Shown one piece after another: positions 24,021 to 24,463 of a stretch of 24,463 nt of DNA (positions within the stretch are counted from its first letter, which is position 1; each line of letters begins with the position of its first letter). The notes beneath the pieces are model-generated. The model worked only from the letters and a program-made list of their open reading frames with translations, did not search any database and had not been told where the DNA came from. The DNA is from JANQRV01 sp964533785 (GTDB lineage: Bacteria; Bacteroidota; Bacteroidia; Chitinophagales; Saprospiraceae). Made by a program: the position numbers and the translations under genes. The stretch covers positions 1 through 24,463 of the forward strand of contig CAZHNG010000063.1 of NCBI GenBank assembly GCA_964533785.1. The letters run 5' to 3'.

Positions 24021-24065
24021 TTCCTGCGTTAAAACAGGCAGGAATGCCAGCCCCGGTACCGGCTG
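24021..24065. repeat. Inverted repeats in the porP upstream gap
   Basis: Two adjacent structures: TTCCTGC (24021-24027) with GCAGGAA (24038-24044), and CAGCC (24048-24052) with GGCTG (24061-24065) around the palindrome CCGGTACCGG (24053-24062). They lie between the YyaL-type gene and porP. No T-run follows on the minus strand, so termination is uncertain. Confidence 0.4.
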
Positions 24066-24132
24066 AGAATGTGTGGGAGTTATTAGTAATCATACTCGCT
24101 TGCTCATTCACTGAACTCTCATTTTTACTAAA

Positions 24133-24463
24133 TCAACTATTGATCCACTCGGGCGATAATCTTTTTTTTACATCCGTTATATTAGTAACGGGTAACTGGC
24201 ATTCGTAAGCCTGACAGATATAAATATTCGTTTGCGCGGAGGCTTTTCGGTCTTTGAGCAGCGGATAATTCTCGTTTTCATCAGCACTCCCCATGATTAT
24301 TGTATTCGGTAGATACTGTTGAAAGATCTTCTTAGCAACAGCTTCGTAATTATCCCCAACTACCGCTAGTTCGTACTGTTGCTGACTGAGATGGAGTACT
24401 GCTCTGGCCCACCTGGGAAAAGAACTAGGATACCTGTTTACAGCGTCCATGAATTTGACCGCC
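24133..24463 (-). CDS. YyaL/DUF255 thioredoxin-domain protein, C-terminal fragment
   Basis: Only the last 110 residues are in the window; the frame stays open through the right edge (AVKFMDAVNRYPSSFPRWAR), so the ATG at 24450 is internal. The tail matches the end of the YyaL/spermatogenesis-associated-protein-20-like family: YELAVVGDNYEAVAKKIFQQ, NTIIMGSADENENYPLLKDR, TNIYICQAYECQLPVTNI. Full members are about 650-700 residues, with an N-terminal thioredoxin-like (DUF255) domain and a C-terminal (alpha/alpha)6-barrel-like region. Function in bacteria is poorly defined. It is co-oriented with porP, 151 bases away, with possible hairpins between. Confidence 0.85.
   Translation of the reverse strand, partial: AVKFMDAVNRYPSSFPRWARAVLHLSQQQYELAVVGDNYEAVAKKIFQQYLPNTIIMGSADENENYPLLKDRKASAQTNIYICQAYECQLPVTNITDVKKRLSPEWINS

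Overview
The window looks like chromosomal DNA of a gliding-type, polysaccharide-degrading Bacteroidota. The evidence is a SusC/SusD pair, two proteins with type IX secretion (T9SS) C-terminal sorting domains, an almost complete T9SS core (porP, gldK, gldL, gldM, gldN), Bacteroidota-style TAnnTTTG promoter elements and few clear Shine-Dalgarno sites. A Saprospiria/Lewinella-like or Chitinophagia-like host is my guess; the sequence alone does not settle the family. All genes except cutC lie on the minus strand.

Positions 1-15199 hold a polysaccharide utilization locus (PUL), read right to left. It starts with a SusR-like membrane sensor/LuxR-HTH regulator (12422-15199). Next come a secreted FN3 + GH144-type glucanase with a T9SS tail (10371-12212) and a 915-residue, non-catalytic, five-module putative glycan-binding T9SS protein (7603-10350). 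SusC (4482-7551, interrupted by a 10-N assembly gap), SusD (2968-4434), a GH144-type lipoprotein (1087-2463) and the N-terminal part of a GH3 beta-glucosidase (1-923) follow. GH144 contains endo-beta-1,2-glucanases and sophorose-releasing enzymes, and GH3 enzymes in such loci finish beta-1,2-gluco-oligosaccharides. I therefore infer that the locus handles beta-1,2-glucan: surface cleavage, capture and import by SusCD, then trimming to glucose.

Positions 15236-16897 are a short unrelated interval: cutC on the plus strand, convergent with a 6-base overlap on an FkbM-type methyltransferase gene.

Positions 17083-23981 are the T9SS/gliding core in the order porP > gldK > gldL > gldM > gldN. The intergenic gaps are unusually roomy and carry strong hairpins: a terminator after gldN, a long hairpin between gldK and gldL, and intercistronic stem-loops between gldL and gldM and between gldM and gldN. 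The GldL-GldM motor and the GldK/GldN ring made here are the machinery that the two T9SS-tailed PUL proteins need to reach the cell surface. The window ends inside a YyaL/DUF255 thioredoxin-domain gene.

No transposase, tRNA, rRNA or CRISPR array was seen. The less ordinary material is the A-B-A-B-C module protein, a heptamer-like tandem repeat running into the stop of the lipoprotein glucanase, a roughly 100-bp inverted-repeat element, two hairpins in the PUL that share a core, and the set of palindromes and hairpins in the regulatory and intercistronic gaps.
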